From Komagataeibacter intermedius TF2 (GTDB lineage Bacteria; Pseudomonadota; Alphaproteobacteria; Acetobacterales; Acetobacteraceae): a stretch of DNA of 47,021 bases. The stretch's first letter is position 1, and each line of letters starts with the position of its first letter. The position numbers and the translations under genes are program-made. The stretch spans positions 1 to 47,021 of the forward strand of contig NZ_BANF01000138.1 in the NCBI RefSeq assembly GCF_000964425.1, given 5' to 3'. A model generated the notes under the pieces. It was given only the letters and a program-made list of their open reading frames with translations. It had not been told where the DNA came from and searched no databases. Positions 27,357-35,949 of this stretch are shown piece by piece.

Positions 27357-28334
27357 ATGCCTGTGCAAGCCTTTGTTTTCCCCGGTCAGGGAAGTCAGTC
27401 TGTTGGAATGGGACGCGATCTGGCCGAGGCATTCGCCCCTGCGCGGGAAGTGTTCCAGGAAGTGGATGACGCGCTGGGACAGCATCTCTCGAAGCTCATG
27501 TTCGATGGCCCGATGGAGGACCTGACCCGCACCGACAATGCCCAGCCCGCGCTCATGGCGGTCTCGCTTGCCGTCCTGCGGGTGCTGGAGCGTGAGGGAG
27601 GCGTGGATCTCAAACGTGACGTGGCGCTGGTTGCCGGTCATTCGCTGGGCGAATATTCGGCCCTTGCGGCGGCGGGCGCGCTGGGCGTTGCCCAGACGGC
27701 TCGCCTGCTGCGTCTGCGCGGCAACGCCATGCAGAAGGCCGTACCGCCGGGTGTGGGGGGCATGGCGGCCCTGATCGGTGTGGGCATGGATATGGAACGT
27801 GCCACCAGCCTGTGCGCAGAAGCCGCGATCTTTACCGATGACGCGGGCAGGACCCATACGCAGGTACTTGAGGTCGCCAACGACAATGGCGGTGGCCAGG
27901 TGGTCGTGGCGGGGGAAATGGCGGCAATTGACCGCGTGATCGTGCTGGCCAGGGCGCAGGGCGTCAAGCGCGCGCTCAAGCTGCCGGTGTCCGCCCCGTT
28001 CCACTGTTCGATGATGGCCCCCGCTGCAGAGGAAATGCGCGTGGCCCTTGCCGACACGGACATAAAGGCCCCGCTCGTGCCCGTGGTGGCGAACGTGACG
28101 GCGGCCAAGGTCACGGACCCGGCCACGATCCGCGACCTGCTGGTGCGTCAGGTGACCGGCACCGTGCGCTGGCGTGAAAGCGTGGATGCGATGGTGGCCA
28201 TGGGCATCGACAGCTTTGTCGAAATCGGGTCGGGCAAAGTACTGTCGGGTCTGGTGAAGCGGATCAATGGCGATGTGGCCACCCGTCCGGTCGGGACCCC
28301 GGCCGATATCGAGGCCTATCTGGCCGCGCGCTGA
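27357..28334 (+). CDS. fabD: Malonyl-CoA:ACP transacylase
   Basis: Loads malonate from CoA onto acyl carrier protein. The 325 residues begin MPVQAFVFPGQGSQSVGMG (oxyanion-forming GQGSQ), carry the nucleophile elbow VAGHSLGEYSALAAAGAL near 90-107, the Arg in LLRLRGNAMQ, and the catalytic His region PVSAPFHCSMM near 205. The ATG at 27357 fits homologues; upstream in-frame residues add nothing. It is followed by a terminator-like hairpin, then fabG, acpP and fabF, the classic fatty-acid synthase order. Confidence 0.97.
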   Translation: MPVQAFVFPGQGSQSVGMGRDLAEAFAPAREVFQEVDDALGQHLSKLMFDGPMEDLTRTDNAQPALMAVSLAVLRVLEREGGVDLKRDVALVAGHSLGEYSALAAAGALGVAQTARLLRLRGNAMQKAVPPGVGGMAALIGVGMDMERATSLCAEAAIFTDDAGRTHTQVLEVANDNGGGQVVVAGEMAAIDRVIVLARAQGVKRALKLPVSAPFHCSMMAPAAEEMRVALADTDIKAPLVPVVANVTAAKVTDPATIRDLLVRQVTGTVRWRESVDAMVAMGIDSFVEIGSGKVLSGLVKRINGDVATRPVGTPADIEAYLAAR

Positions 28335-28347
28335 AAGAGGCGTCTGT

Positions 28348-28380
28348 CCCACGGCCCCGGCCGTGGGATCGTGTTTTGTT
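28348..28380 (+). terminator. Intrinsic terminator between fabD and fabG
   Basis: A stem of CCCACGGC with GCCGTGGG (4-nt loop) 13 bp after the fabD stop is followed by ATCGTG and then TTTTGTT. The T-rich tail makes it a reasonable intrinsic terminator or attenuator that would partly separate fabD from fabG. Confidence 0.6.
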
Positions 28381-28408
28381 GATGGATACCGAAGGGAACG
28401 GACAGGTC

Positions 28409-29164
28409 ATGTTCAGGCTGGACGGAAAGGTTGCTCTGGTTACCGGGGCATCGGGTGGAATCGGGCGCGAGATCGCGCGTGCGCTGCATGCGCAGGGCGC
28501 AGTCGTGGTGCTGTCGGGCACCCGGCAGGCGGTGCTGGAAGACGTGGCGGCGGCCATCGGCGCGGAAGGTGGCGCGGAGCGGCTGCATGTGTGCCCCGCC
28601 GACCTGTCGGACGCGGCCGCTGCCGATGCGCTGGTGGCCAGTGCTGAGGACAAGGCCGGCGCGCCACTGGCCATTCTGGTCAACAATGCGGGGCTGACAC
28701 GCGACACGCTTGCGATTCGGATGAAGGATGACGACTGGAACCGCGTGCTGGATGTTGACCTGGCCGCCCCCTTCCGCCTGTGTCGCGCGGCGCTGAAGGG
28801 CATGCTGCGCCGTAGGGCGGGGCGGATCGTCAACATTGCCTCGGTCGTAGGGGTGACGGGCAATGCGGGGCAGGCCAATTATGCCGCCGCCAAGGCCGGG
28901 ATGATCGGCATGGGCAAGTCGCTGGCGCAGGAAGCGGGCGCGCGCGGCGTGACCGTCAATACCGTGGCGCCGGGCTTCGTGCAGACCGCCATGACCGATG
29001 TGCTGCCTGATGCGCAGAAGGAAAAGCTGGTGGGTTCCATCCCGCTGGGGCGCATGGGCCAGCCTGACGACATTGCCCCGGCCGTGGTTTACCTTGCGTC
29101 AGACGAGGCCGGGTGGATCACCGGGGCCACGATCCACGTCAACGGCGGCATGGCGATGGTCTGA
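28409..29164 (+). CDS. fabG: 3-oxoacyl-ACP reductase
   Basis: NADPH-dependent reduction of beta-ketoacyl-ACP in fatty-acid elongation. A 251-residue short-chain dehydrogenase: MFRLDGKVALVTGASGGIG (cofactor loop), VNNAGLTRD, Ser in VNIASVVG, Y-x-x-x-K in NYAAAKAGMIG, and PGFVQTAMTD. The ATG at 28409 fits FabG; a start at 28382 (MDTEGNGQV) is possible, but nothing in the family extends that far. The nearby terminator suggests a separate promoter or attenuation control. A partial hairpin around 29306-29330 lies in the 257-bp gap before acpP. Confidence 0.95.
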   Translation: MFRLDGKVALVTGASGGIGREIARALHAQGAVVVLSGTRQAVLEDVAAAIGAEGGAERLHVCPADLSDAAAADALVASAEDKAGAPLAILVNNAGLTRDTLAIRMKDDDWNRVLDVDLAAPFRLCRAALKGMLRRRAGRIVNIASVVGVTGNAGQANYAAAKAGMIGMGKSLAQEAGARGVTVNTVAPGFVQTAMTDVLPDAQKEKLVGSIPLGRMGQPDDIAPAVVYLASDEAGWITGATIHVNGGMAMV

Positions 29165-29421
29165 CAGATGTGATATTTTGCTGGACAGCAGGCCGGAAGT
29201 GACAAAAAAGATAGTCCTGACAGCCGCGCTGTCCCCTTAATTGCGGGGCAGGCAGACAGGAAATGCATTCGCCGCCTTGGCGATCGCATCAAAACCGTGC
29301 TAATCGCCCGCAGCTTCGTCCGAAGCGGGCTGGTGTGCAACACTGGTTTGCAGGGACGTTACACGACGAACACGTTTCGAACCGCCCGTTTCTTTCAGGG
29401 GCAGACAGGAAGCAGAGACAG

Positions 29422-29661
29422 ATGAGCGAAATCGCCGATAAGGTTAAGAAGATCGTAGTCGAGCACCTTGGTGTGGACGAAAGCAAGGTCACCCCCGACG
29501 CCTCTTTCATTGATGATCTGGGCGCCGACAGCCTGGACACGGTTGAACTGGTCATGGCGTTCGAGGAAGCGTTCAGCGTCGAGATCCCCGAAGACGCAGC
29601 CGAAAAGATCACGACCGTGAAGGACGCGATCGACTACATCGAGAAGCAGAAAGCTGCCTGA
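29422..29661 (+). CDS. acpP: Acyl carrier protein (fatty-acid synthesis)
   Basis: The 79-residue housekeeping ACP. The phosphopantetheine serine is S37 in [17 protein letters not shown], and acidic helices II and III are typical. It differs clearly from the second ACP at 42512, which has FDSLAVMNFV in the same place. The start follows GGAAG by about 11 bp. The 257-bp upstream region is the longest gap in the fab block and most likely carries the promoter that gives acpP its usual high expression; I could not pick out a convincing -35/-10 pair. Confidence 0.97.
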   Translation: MSEIADKVKKIVVEHLGVDESKVTPDASFIDDLGADSLDTVELVMAFEEAFSVEIPEDAAEKITTVKDAIDYIEKQKAA

Positions 29662-29731
29662 TCGGTCTGTTTCCGATCATAGTTACACGAATTCAGTCAG
29701 GTATCGTTACTTTCAGGAGCAGGACGGGTTG

Positions 29732-31015
29732 ATGCAGTCTACCGGATTAACGTCTGGACAGCGGCGCGTTGTCGTAACCGGTATGGGCATTGTCAGCCCT
29801 CTCGGACTGGGTGTGGAGCGGAACTGGTCACGCCTTGTGGCCGGGGAAAACGGCTTTGGCCGCATTTCTTCGTTCGACGCGTCCGACCTGCCGGCACAGG
29901 TTGCGGGTGAAGTGCCCGCAGGGCCAACGGAAAGTGGCGGCCTGACCCTTTCGGACTGGATACCGGTCAAGGACCAGAAAAAGATGGATCGTTTCATCCA
30001 TCTTGGTCTTGTCGCCGCGACCGAGGCGGTCGAGGATTCGGGCTGGAAGCCGGAATCGGAAGAAGACCGCTGCCGCACCGGCGTCATGATTGGCGCGGGT
30101 ATCGGTGGTCTCCAGACCATTTACGAGGCATCCGTGACGGTGAAGGAAGGACGGGCGCGTCGCCTGTCGCCTTTCTTCATTCCGTCCGCCCTGATCAATC
30201 TGGTCTCGGGGCATGTCTCCATCAAATACGGATTCAAGGGACCGAACCATTCGGTTGTTACGGCCTGCGCCACGGGCGTGCATGCCATTGGCGACGCTGC
30301 CCGCATGATCATGCTGGGTGATGCGGATGTCATGGTTGCCGGTGGCGCCGAAGCCGCCGTGTGCCCTCTGGGCATTGCGGGATTCTGCTCCGCCAAGGCG
30401 CTGTCCACCCATTTCAACGACACCCCGGAAAAGGCATCCCGTCCGTGGGACCGTGACCGCGACGGTTTCGTAATGGGTGAAGGCGCCGGTATCGTGGTGC
30501 TGGAAGAATACGAACACGCCAGGGCCCGTGGCGCCAAGATCTATGCCGAGGTCATCGGTTACGGCATGTCAGGTGATGCGCACCACATCACGGCCCCGGC
30601 AGCAGGGCATGAAGGTGCCTTCCGCGCCATGCAGAACGCCATGCGCAGCGCAGGCCTGACGCCTGCTGATATCCAGTATGTCAACGCCCATGGCACATCG
30701 ACCATGGCCGATGACCTGGAACTTGATGCGGTTGAGCGCCTGTTCGGTGATGACGCGCGCAATCTGGCCATGTCGTCCACCAAATCCGCCACGGGGCACC
30801 TTCTGGGTGCGGCTGGCGCTGTGGAAGCGATCTATTCCATCCTGGCCATTCGCGACAATGTCGCGCCGCCAACGCTCAATCTGGATAATCCGTCGCGTGA
30901 AAGCGTGATCGACCGGATTGCGCATACGGCACAGGAACGCAGGATCGATACGATCCTGTCCAACAGTTTCGGGTTTGGCGGAACCAATGCCAGCGTAATC
31001 CTGCGCGGCGTGTGA
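29732..31015 (+). CDS. fabF: Beta-ketoacyl-ACP synthase II
   Basis: Condensing enzyme that extends acyl-ACP with malonyl-ACP. The 427 residues show the catalytic triad: Cys in VTACATGVHAIGDA, His in VNAHGTSTMADD and His in SATGHLLGAAGAVEAI, plus the closing NSFGFGGTNAS. The TTG at 29729 is directly followed by the ATG at 29732; the latter is preferred, with AGGA 7 bp upstream. It follows acpP with a 70-bp gap that contains a GATCGG/CCGATC stem, and ends before a good terminator. Confidence 0.97.
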   Translation: MQSTGLTSGQRRVVVTGMGIVSPLGLGVERNWSRLVAGENGFGRISSFDASDLPAQVAGEVPAGPTESGGLTLSDWIPVKDQKKMDRFIHLGLVAATEAVEDSGWKPESEEDRCRTGVMIGAGIGGLQTIYEASVTVKEGRARRLSPFFIPSALINLVSGHVSIKYGFKGPNHSVVTACATGVHAIGDAARMIMLGDADVMVAGGAEAAVCPLGIAGFCSAKALSTHFNDTPEKASRPWDRDRDGFVMGEGAGIVVLEEYEHARARGAKIYAEVIGYGMSGDAHHITAPAAGHEGAFRAMQNAMRSAGLTPADIQYVNAHGTSTMADDLELDAVERLFGDDARNLAMSSTKSATGHLLGAAGAVEAIYSILAIRDNVAPPTLNLDNPSRESVIDRIAHTAQERRIDTILSNSFGFGGTNASVILRGV

Positions 31016-31020
31016 AACCG

Positions 31021-31043
31021 GGGCGCCTGCAAGGCGCCCTTTT
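31021..31043 (+). terminator. Intrinsic terminator after fabF
   Basis: GGGCGCC, a 5-nt loop, then GGCGCCC followed at once by TTTTC starts 5 bp past the fabF stop. This is a textbook stem plus T-run. mltG begins 35 bp later, so it is either expressed by read-through or has a promoter overlapping this site. Confidence 0.8.
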
Positions 31044-31077
31044 CATTTCAGGAACATCTCAGGGGTAAGGAGAGGGC

Positions 31078-32076
31078 GTGCGCAGGGTTCTGGCTGCACT
31101 TGGACTGGCGTTTCTGGTGCTGGTCGTGTCTGCTCTGGGTATCGCCTTCGTCGGGATGCGACAGTATGAAGCCCCCGGTCCCCTGACTGAACAGCGCACG
31201 GTCGTCATTCCGCACGGGGGCACGGAACAGGTCCTGCTGACATTGCAGCAGGCGGGTGTTCTGGATCCCGGAATGCTGACCCGGAACGTGTTTGAAACCG
31301 CAACCGCCCTGACCCGCGTGGATGGGGCATTCCATGCCGCCGAACTGGTTTTTCCTGCCCATGCATCCATACAGCAGGCATTGTTCGTGCTGCGCCATGG
31401 CAGGCCGGTGGTGCACAGGCTGACGGTACCCGAAGGCCTGTCCGCGATCCAGATCGCAAACCTGCTGGAACATGCACCGTATATGGATGGCAGCTTTCCG
31501 TTTCCTGCCGAAGGGTCGGTCATGCCGCTGACCTATGATTATGAATGGGGCATGCCGCGCGCGCAGATGCTGGCCCGCATGCAGCATGCCATGGATCATG
31601 CGCTGGATCAGGCATGGGAGGGGCGGGACGTGGACCCCACCATCATGAACCGCCATGACCTGCTGGTTCTGGCATCCATGATCGAACGGGAGACAGGAAA
31701 CCCGGCGGAACGACCAATGGTGGCGCGCGTATTCCTGAACCGTCTGCATCAGGGCATGAAACTGCAATCCGATCCGACCGTGGTGTATGGGCTGAATCAG
31801 GGGGCCGGGCCGTTGGGTCATGCCCTGACACATGCCGACCTTGCACAGCCTACGGCCTATAACACGTATGTGATTACGGGACTGCCGCCGGGACCGATCT
31901 GTTCACCGGGGCTGGCTGCACTGCAGGCAGCAGCCCACCCGGCTCCCGGTGAACAGCTGTATTTTGTAGCGAATGGCCATGGTGGCCACGATTTCGCGGC
32001 GACGCTGGGGGATCATAACCGCAACGTATCCGCATATCGGGCCGGCAGGCATCTGCAGGCGGCTCCCCCCCGGTAA
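31078..32076 (+). CDS. mltG: Endolytic murein transglycosylase
   Basis: Inner-membrane lytic transglycosylase that cleaves nascent glycan strands and so sets their length. The 332 residues have one N-terminal membrane helix (about 4-26), a LysM-like subdomain (RTVVIPHGGTEQVLLTLQQAGVL) and the YceG catalytic domain with LASMIERETGNPAERPMVARVFLNRL; the ERETG motif at 203-207 includes the catalytic Glu. GLPPGPICSPGLAAL is the conserved end. Start is GTG behind AAGGAGAGGG. mltG after fabF is a common proteobacterial order. Confidence 0.95.
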   Translation: MRRVLAALGLAFLVLVVSALGIAFVGMRQYEAPGPLTEQRTVVIPHGGTEQVLLTLQQAGVLDPGMLTRNVFETATALTRVDGAFHAAELVFPAHASIQQALFVLRHGRPVVHRLTVPEGLSAIQIANLLEHAPYMDGSFPFPAEGSVMPLTYDYEWGMPRAQMLARMQHAMDHALDQAWEGRDVDPTIMNRHDLLVLASMIERETGNPAERPMVARVFLNRLHQGMKLQSDPTVVYGLNQGAGPLGHALTHADLAQPTAYNTYVITGLPPGPICSPGLAALQAAAHPAPGEQLYFVANGHGGHDFAATLGDHNRNVSAYRAGRHLQAAPPR

Positions 32077-32085
32077 AGGGGGGGG
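32065..32085. terminator. C-run/G-run stem between convergent mltG and SYLF genes
   Basis: Seven C, a 6-nt loop and eight G span the mltG stop codon, 17 bp before the end of the convergent SYLF gene. It could act as a bidirectional stop, although neither side has a T-run. The mononucleotide runs are also places where a read or replication slip could occur. Confidence 0.4.
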
Positions 32086-32102
32086 CGGCCTGTTGCGATC
32101 CG

Positions 32103-32927
32103 TTACTGGGGCGGCAGGCTCTGGCTGCTGACCGATCCGGACGGGGCCGTGGCAACAGGCTGTGTCTGGGTGGTGGTTGTATTTGTGGTGGTGGTCTGGC
32201 CGCTGCTCTTGTCCGGGCGGCTCTGGGCCGTGGTCAGGACTTCACTCAGGGCGGAGCGCAGCGGGTCTGCACCGGAATTGTTGACACGCATGGAGATCAC
32301 AATGTCTTCCGGCCCGACAATCTGGTTGTAATAGGCCCGGTTGGCGGCACTGTTGACCCGCATCTTGGACCCGCCCAGTGCGGCACCTGCGAACAGGCCC
32401 TTGGATTTCTGCACGCCGCGGATGGACGTGTTATGTTCACCCGCCGTGCCAGTTTCCAGCCCCGACCCGGAGGATGCGAAGGACGTGCCGACATCCGCGC
32501 TCAGCTTCATCTGGCTGTCCAGCAGGGACTGCACGCCATCATCAGTCATGACGAACAGCATGACCTCGACATCCTGCATGCCCAGCTGGAGACCGAAATT
32601 GGCCGAGGACATGCGATAGAACGCCGGATCGGACCATGACCCATGGGCATCACGCGTCAGGAAAACACAGCCGCCGCCGCCGCCGCCAAAGGCGATCGAC
32701 ATACGGAAGACGGACGGGCAGACAATGACCCCGCGCGCTTCGGCCAGGTAACGGGTCACCTTGCTGCCTGCGGTTGCGGTGGAAAACATGTCGCGAACGG
32801 TCAGGGTGGCGCGGTCCACCAGGCTCTGTTCTTCTTCCATGCTGGCGGCCATGGCCGTGTGCAGCGGTATCATCAGGGCCAGGGTGGCGAGTGATGTCCT
32901 GATGAGATGAAACTTGTGCAAACCCAT
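32103..32927 (-). CDS. SYLF (Ysc84-like) lipid-binding domain protein, exported
   Basis: A 274-residue protein with a signal peptide (HLIRTSLATLALMIPLHTAMAAS). The SYLF domain follows: FSTATAGSKVTRYLAEARGVIVCPSV, a Gly run in FGGGGGGCVFL, FYRMSSANFGLQLGMQDVEVMLFVMTDDGVQSLL, and AGEHNTSIRG. SYLF domains bind phosphoinositides in eukaryotes; in bacteria the role is unclear, perhaps in the outer membrane or periplasm. The C-terminal ~45 residues are a Thr/Gln/Ser low-complexity tail. It stands alone between convergent mltG and the inositol-phosphatase-like gene. Confidence 0.88.
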   Translation of the reverse strand: MGLHKFHLIRTSLATLALMIPLHTAMAASMEEEQSLVDRATLTVRDMFSTATAGSKVTRYLAEARGVIVCPSVFRMSIAFGGGGGGCVFLTRDAHGSWSDPAFYRMSSANFGLQLGMQDVEVMLFVMTDDGVQSLLDSQMKLSADVGTSFASSGSGLETGTAGEHNTSIRGVQKSKGLFAGAALGGSKMRVNSAANRAYYNQIVGPEDIVISMRVNNSGADPLRSALSEVLTTAQSRPDKSSGQTTTTNTTTTQTQPVATAPSGSVSSQSLPPQ

Positions 32928-33053
32928 GCTCCCTTTCCGATTCGTAACGGCAGATCCACCAAAACGGCCCGTGCCTTGGAGTGGTCCGTTTTCATGGCTG
33001 AATCATGGTCCATAAGGCAAGCCCGTGTGGCGCGATACAGCCATATATTGCGG

Positions 33054-33842
33054 TTATTTAAGGGAGACCCCGACCGCGTCCGACAGCGCATCGGCAATGC
33101 CCGGCGCGGCGGCGAGGATACAGACGCCCCCCGTCAGTCCACCGTCACGCAGGAAGGGCGATACACGCGCCCCTGCTTCATCCAGTAGCACGAGGGCCGC
33201 GGCCACATCCCACAGGTTGATGCAGATTTCCAGATACCCGTCCTGACGCCCGCAGGCGACTTCCGCCAGGGCAATGGCACCGGACCCGCCCGAACGCGGC
33301 ATGGCGCCAAGGTTCAGGATCGCGTCGATTTTCTGCTGGAATACGCCGGGGGGCACGCGGTTGCTCCATCCCATCTCGATCAGGGAGGATGTGGTGTCGG
33401 TAACCGGGGAGGCATGGATGCGCTGACCATTGAGGAACGCGCCATGCCCGCGCACTGCCGTATAGGTTTCGCCCAGCATGGGGGCTTCGATAATACCGGC
33501 AACAGGTGTGTCGCCATCCATCAGGCCAAGCGAGATGCACCACCGGTTGCGGCCACGCGCGTAATTGGATGTGCCATCAATCGGGTCCACCACCCAGCGC
33601 AGGCTGCCGGTGCGGGTGCGCCCCTCCTCCTCGCCCTGGAAGCCGTCTTCGGGGAACAGCATGCCGATTCGTTCGGATATGAAGGCTTCCACCGCGCCGT
33701 CGGTTTCCGTCAGCCAGTCCTGCGCGCTTTTCTGCGTGCCCTTGGGGCCGCCGGGGGCGGGACGCATTTTCATGGCGAGGTCTGCAGCATCGCGCACGAC
33801 CGAACGGGCGGCTTCAAAACGGGTCAGAATGGCCTGTGTCAT
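33054..33842 (-). CDS. Inositol-monophosphatase-family phosphatase
   Basis: A 262-residue Mg-dependent, Li-sensitive-type phosphatase. Metal motifs are DWLTETDGAVEAFI, QGEEEGRTRTGSLRWVVDPIDGTSNYARG (the E-E-x and DPIDGT site at about 70-98) and INLWDVAAALVLLDEAGA near 213-230. Substrate could be inositol phosphate (SuhB), histidinol phosphate (HisN) or PAP (CysQ); the sequence alone does not decide. It follows mmcB by 31 bp on the same strand. Confidence 0.9.
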   Translation of the reverse strand: MTQAILTRFEAARSVVRDAADLAMKMRPAPGGPKGTQKSAQDWLTETDGAVEAFISERIGMLFPEDGFQGEEEGRTRTGSLRWVVDPIDGTSNYARGRNRWCISLGLMDGDTPVAGIIEAPMLGETYTAVRGHGAFLNGQRIHASPVTDTTSSLIEMGWSNRVPPGVFQQKIDAILNLGAMPRSGGSGAIALAEVACGRQDGYLEICINLWDVAAALVLLDEAGARVSPFLRDGGLTGGVCILAAAPGIADALSDAVGVSLK

Positions 33843-33873
33843 CGGTTCACCTTACTTTCAGGGTCTGAAAATC

Positions 33874-34374
33874 CTAGTCCACGCGTAACGCCGTTTTCAC
33901 CGCGTGTTCCACCTGGGGCATTTCCATCCTGCCTAACCGTTCAGCGGCCTGCATGGCAAACTGTAACGTAAGCTGCTTTCGTCGCGCCGGGGCCAGCATG
34001 GCAAGCGGGGAGGGGCGGATGATGGCACAGTCAACGCATGCGGCCATCCCGTCCACGCCGTGATCCGTTGCCGCCATGATCAGGCCAGTGGCCTGTGGCA
34101 GGACGGTCTGGGGAAAGTCCTGGTTGACGGCAAAATATATCTGGTCGCACCACGGCACGTAATCCTGCCATTTCTGGTCGGCACGGAAATCGGGCAGGCC
34201 GGATTTGATCTCGATACAGATGAAATGGCCTTTGGGCGTCAGGGCCATGATATCGGCGCGCCTGCGGTCCGGCAGGGTGAATTCATGCAATATCGCCCAG
34301 CCATGCAGCCTGCACATCCGGCTTGCGCCGGTGCGGATGGCGGACTGGACCTGTGGCGCAGGCGGGCGGGACAT
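33874..34374 (-). CDS. mmcB: MmcB-family DNA repair protein
   Basis: A 166-residue protein of the alphaproteobacterial MmcB family, which resembles restriction-endonuclease-like nucleases and in Caulobacter belongs to the mitomycin response. Visible are EFTLPDRRRADIMALTPKGHFICIEIKSG, which has the D...E-x-K spacing of a PD-(D/E)xK nuclease, and DFRADQKWQDYVPWCDQIYFAV. The rest is helical. It is 16 bp downstream of the nucleotidyltransferase gene, so it may be read from the same leftward transcript as the sphingolipid-type genes, although its role is different. Confidence 0.85.
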   Translation of the reverse strand: MSRPPAPQVQSAIRTGASRMCRLHGWAILHEFTLPDRRRADIMALTPKGHFICIEIKSGLPDFRADQKWQDYVPWCDQIYFAVNQDFPQTVLPQATGLIMAATDHGVDGMAACVDCAIIRPSPLAMLAPARRKQLTLQFAMQAAERLGRMEMPQVEHAVKTALRVD

Positions 34375-34390
34375 GGGATGCCCGAACGGG

Positions 34391-35170
34391 TCAGGCAGCG
34401 GGGGTGGCGGATAGCAGCCGGGTCACCAGCTCCAGGTCGGCAGGTTTATCCACATCGACTGCGGCACGCCCGTCCGGCAGGGGAATCATGGCGACCCGCG
34501 CATGCGACAGTTGCCCGATGCGTCGGCAGACATCTGCGCGCGTCAGGCGCCTCAGGATGAACCGCAGCAGGATTCCCGCCCCCAGGGTGCGCGCCATCCT
34601 GAACGGGTGCTTGCGGTCGGCTTCCAGTTTCTGCCACAGCCGGATCACGCCACAGGCGGCAGGCGTGCGGAACAGGAACATGTTGCAGCCCGAAAATGCG
34701 CCATCCGCCAGCCGGATCATGGTGCGTCTGGTACCCGGCACATCGCGCAGGATATCCGGCTCCATCGCGATACCGGCGGCGACGTCACAGCCGCTGTCCT
34801 GCGCCCCCTGCACGAAGGCACGGACCCAGTCGGGCTGCAGCAGGGCATGGTCGGCGGTGGTGACCAGCAGCGGGGTACCCAGTGTGTCCAGCGCCCGCAT
34901 GACACTGGCGCTGGGGCCTGCTGCGGGGGGGATGAAGGTCACATTGTCCGGCACAGCGCCGGACAGCACCTCAGGCCGTTCGATACAGACGGCAATCCTG
35001 CCGATGCCCGCCACTGCCTGCAGGGCCGTAATGACCCGACTGATCATGGGAACGCCGCATACCGGCAGCATGGCCTTGTGGGAAATCCCTGCCGCCTGCG
35101 CCATGGGGTCGGGGCGCCCCGGTCGGCTGCCTGCCAGTATGAGAACATTCAGCCCCATCTGCGCGTTCAC
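34391..35170 (-). CDS. NTP-transferase-like protein, sphingolipid-type locus
   Basis: A 259-residue protein with an NTP-transferase (GT-A-like) fold. The N-terminal LNVLILAGSRPGRPDPMAQAAGISHKAMLPVCGVPM has the G-x-G-x-(R)-x-x-K pattern of the nucleotide loop; LLVTTADHALLQPDWV carries the metal-binding D, and VAMIPLPDGRAAVDVDKPADLELV the closing Asp pair. MobA/IspD/GlmU-type enzymes look like this; the substrate here is unknown. Start is GTG overlapping the hydroxylase stop (GTGA), with an ATG at 35158 as alternative. Its place at the end of the LptF/LptG-like operon suggests that it prepares an activated headgroup precursor, an inference only. Confidence 0.75.
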   Translation of the reverse strand: MNAQMGLNVLILAGSRPGRPDPMAQAAGISHKAMLPVCGVPMISRVITALQAVAGIGRIAVCIERPEVLSGAVPDNVTFIPPAAGPSASVMRALDTLGTPLLVTTADHALLQPDWVRAFVQGAQDSGCDVAAGIAMEPDILRDVPGTRRTMIRLADGAFSGCNMFLFRTPAACGVIRLWQKLEADRKHPFRMARTLGAGILLRFILRRLTRADVCRRIGQLSHARVAMIPLPDGRAAVDVDKPADLELVTRLLSATPAA

Positions 35171-35949
35171 GCCGCGTTACGGGTGGTGTTTGCGCCATCA
35201 GGCCGGTCGCGGGGGGGGGAACCGGTTTCCTCCATCACCCACGGATACTGCTTGGCCTCTTTTACGTCATAACCAAGATTGAACACCGTCGGGCTGCGGG
35301 GGCAGCCACGGGCATCAGTATAATAGCTGCGGAACAGGCGGTCCGCCACAAAGCTGGTAATGCCGTAATTGCCATTTTCGTTATGAAAATGATGCAGCAC
35401 GTGGCGCTGCTTCATCCGCTGGATCCAGCTCATGCGCGGCTTGTAGTTCAGGTGCTGGATGCAGTGGAAGAATTCATAGATGCACGTAATGGTCAGTCCC
35501 GCGCCAAAGGCCGCCGACGCCCCTGCCGCGCCGCCAATGGCGTAACCGATGGGAATGGTGACGATGGCAATCGTGGGAATGGTGTTCAGCGGGGAACCGA
35601 ACAGCACGTCAAGCAGGTGGGGATCCTGGTGATGATCGAAGTGGATGCGCTTCCACAGCGTGGCGCTCCATTTCATGCGATAGAGAAACCGTCCGTGCAG
35701 GATGAAGCGATGAATGGCGTACCACACCAGCGGGTAGACCAGTATGACGGACACGATGCTGATCGCAACCGGTGCCAGCGAGGTGAAATTATAGACCATC
35801 AACGCATAACTGGCGATTGCCAGCGCAAAATACAGCAGGATGGTGGGATAGGTCAGGTAGGCAATCCAGAGCTGACGCAGGTTCATCTTGCCCAGGTCGA
35901 AACTGCGTCCTGTTCGGATGGAACTGTTTTTGAGGGTATTCGTAATCAT
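35167..35949 (-). CDS. Fatty-acid-hydroxylase-superfamily membrane enzyme
   Basis: A 260-residue integral membrane di-iron enzyme. Four or five hydrophobic segments surround the His motifs HRFILHG, HFDHHQDPH, EFFHCIQHL and RHVLHHFHNENGNYG, the eight-histidine pattern of the sterol desaturase/fatty acid hydroxylase superfamily. The HHFHNENGNYGITS ending resembles 2-hydroxylases of ceramide acyl chains, and acetic acid bacteria are known to carry 2-hydroxyacyl sphingolipids, so ceramide hydroxylation is the favoured idea. The ATG at 35949 overlaps the LptG-like stop (ATGA). Nine consecutive G at 35211-35219 (C on the coding strand) fall about 17 codons before the stop. Confidence 0.82.
   Translation of the reverse strand: MITNTLKNSSIRTGRSFDLGKMNLRQLWIAYLTYPTILLYFALAIASYALMVYNFTSLAPVAISIVSVILVYPLVWYAIHRFILHGRFLYRMKWSATLWKRIHFDHHQDPHLLDVLFGSPLNTIPTIAIVTIPIGYAIGGAAGASAAFGAGLTITCIYEFFHCIQHLNYKPRMSWIQRMKQRHVLHHFHNENGNYGITSFVADRLFRSYYTDARGCPRSPTVFNLGYDVKEAKQYPWVMEETGSPPRDRPDGANTTRNAA

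Noticed and set aside
27258-28352. A 364-codon leftward open frame
   Set aside because: It is antisense to fabD, which has complete active-site motifs.
32640-32700. GCC triplet run as a functional repeat
   Set aside because: It encodes the Gly run of the SYLF domain (FGGGGGG) and needs no further explanation.
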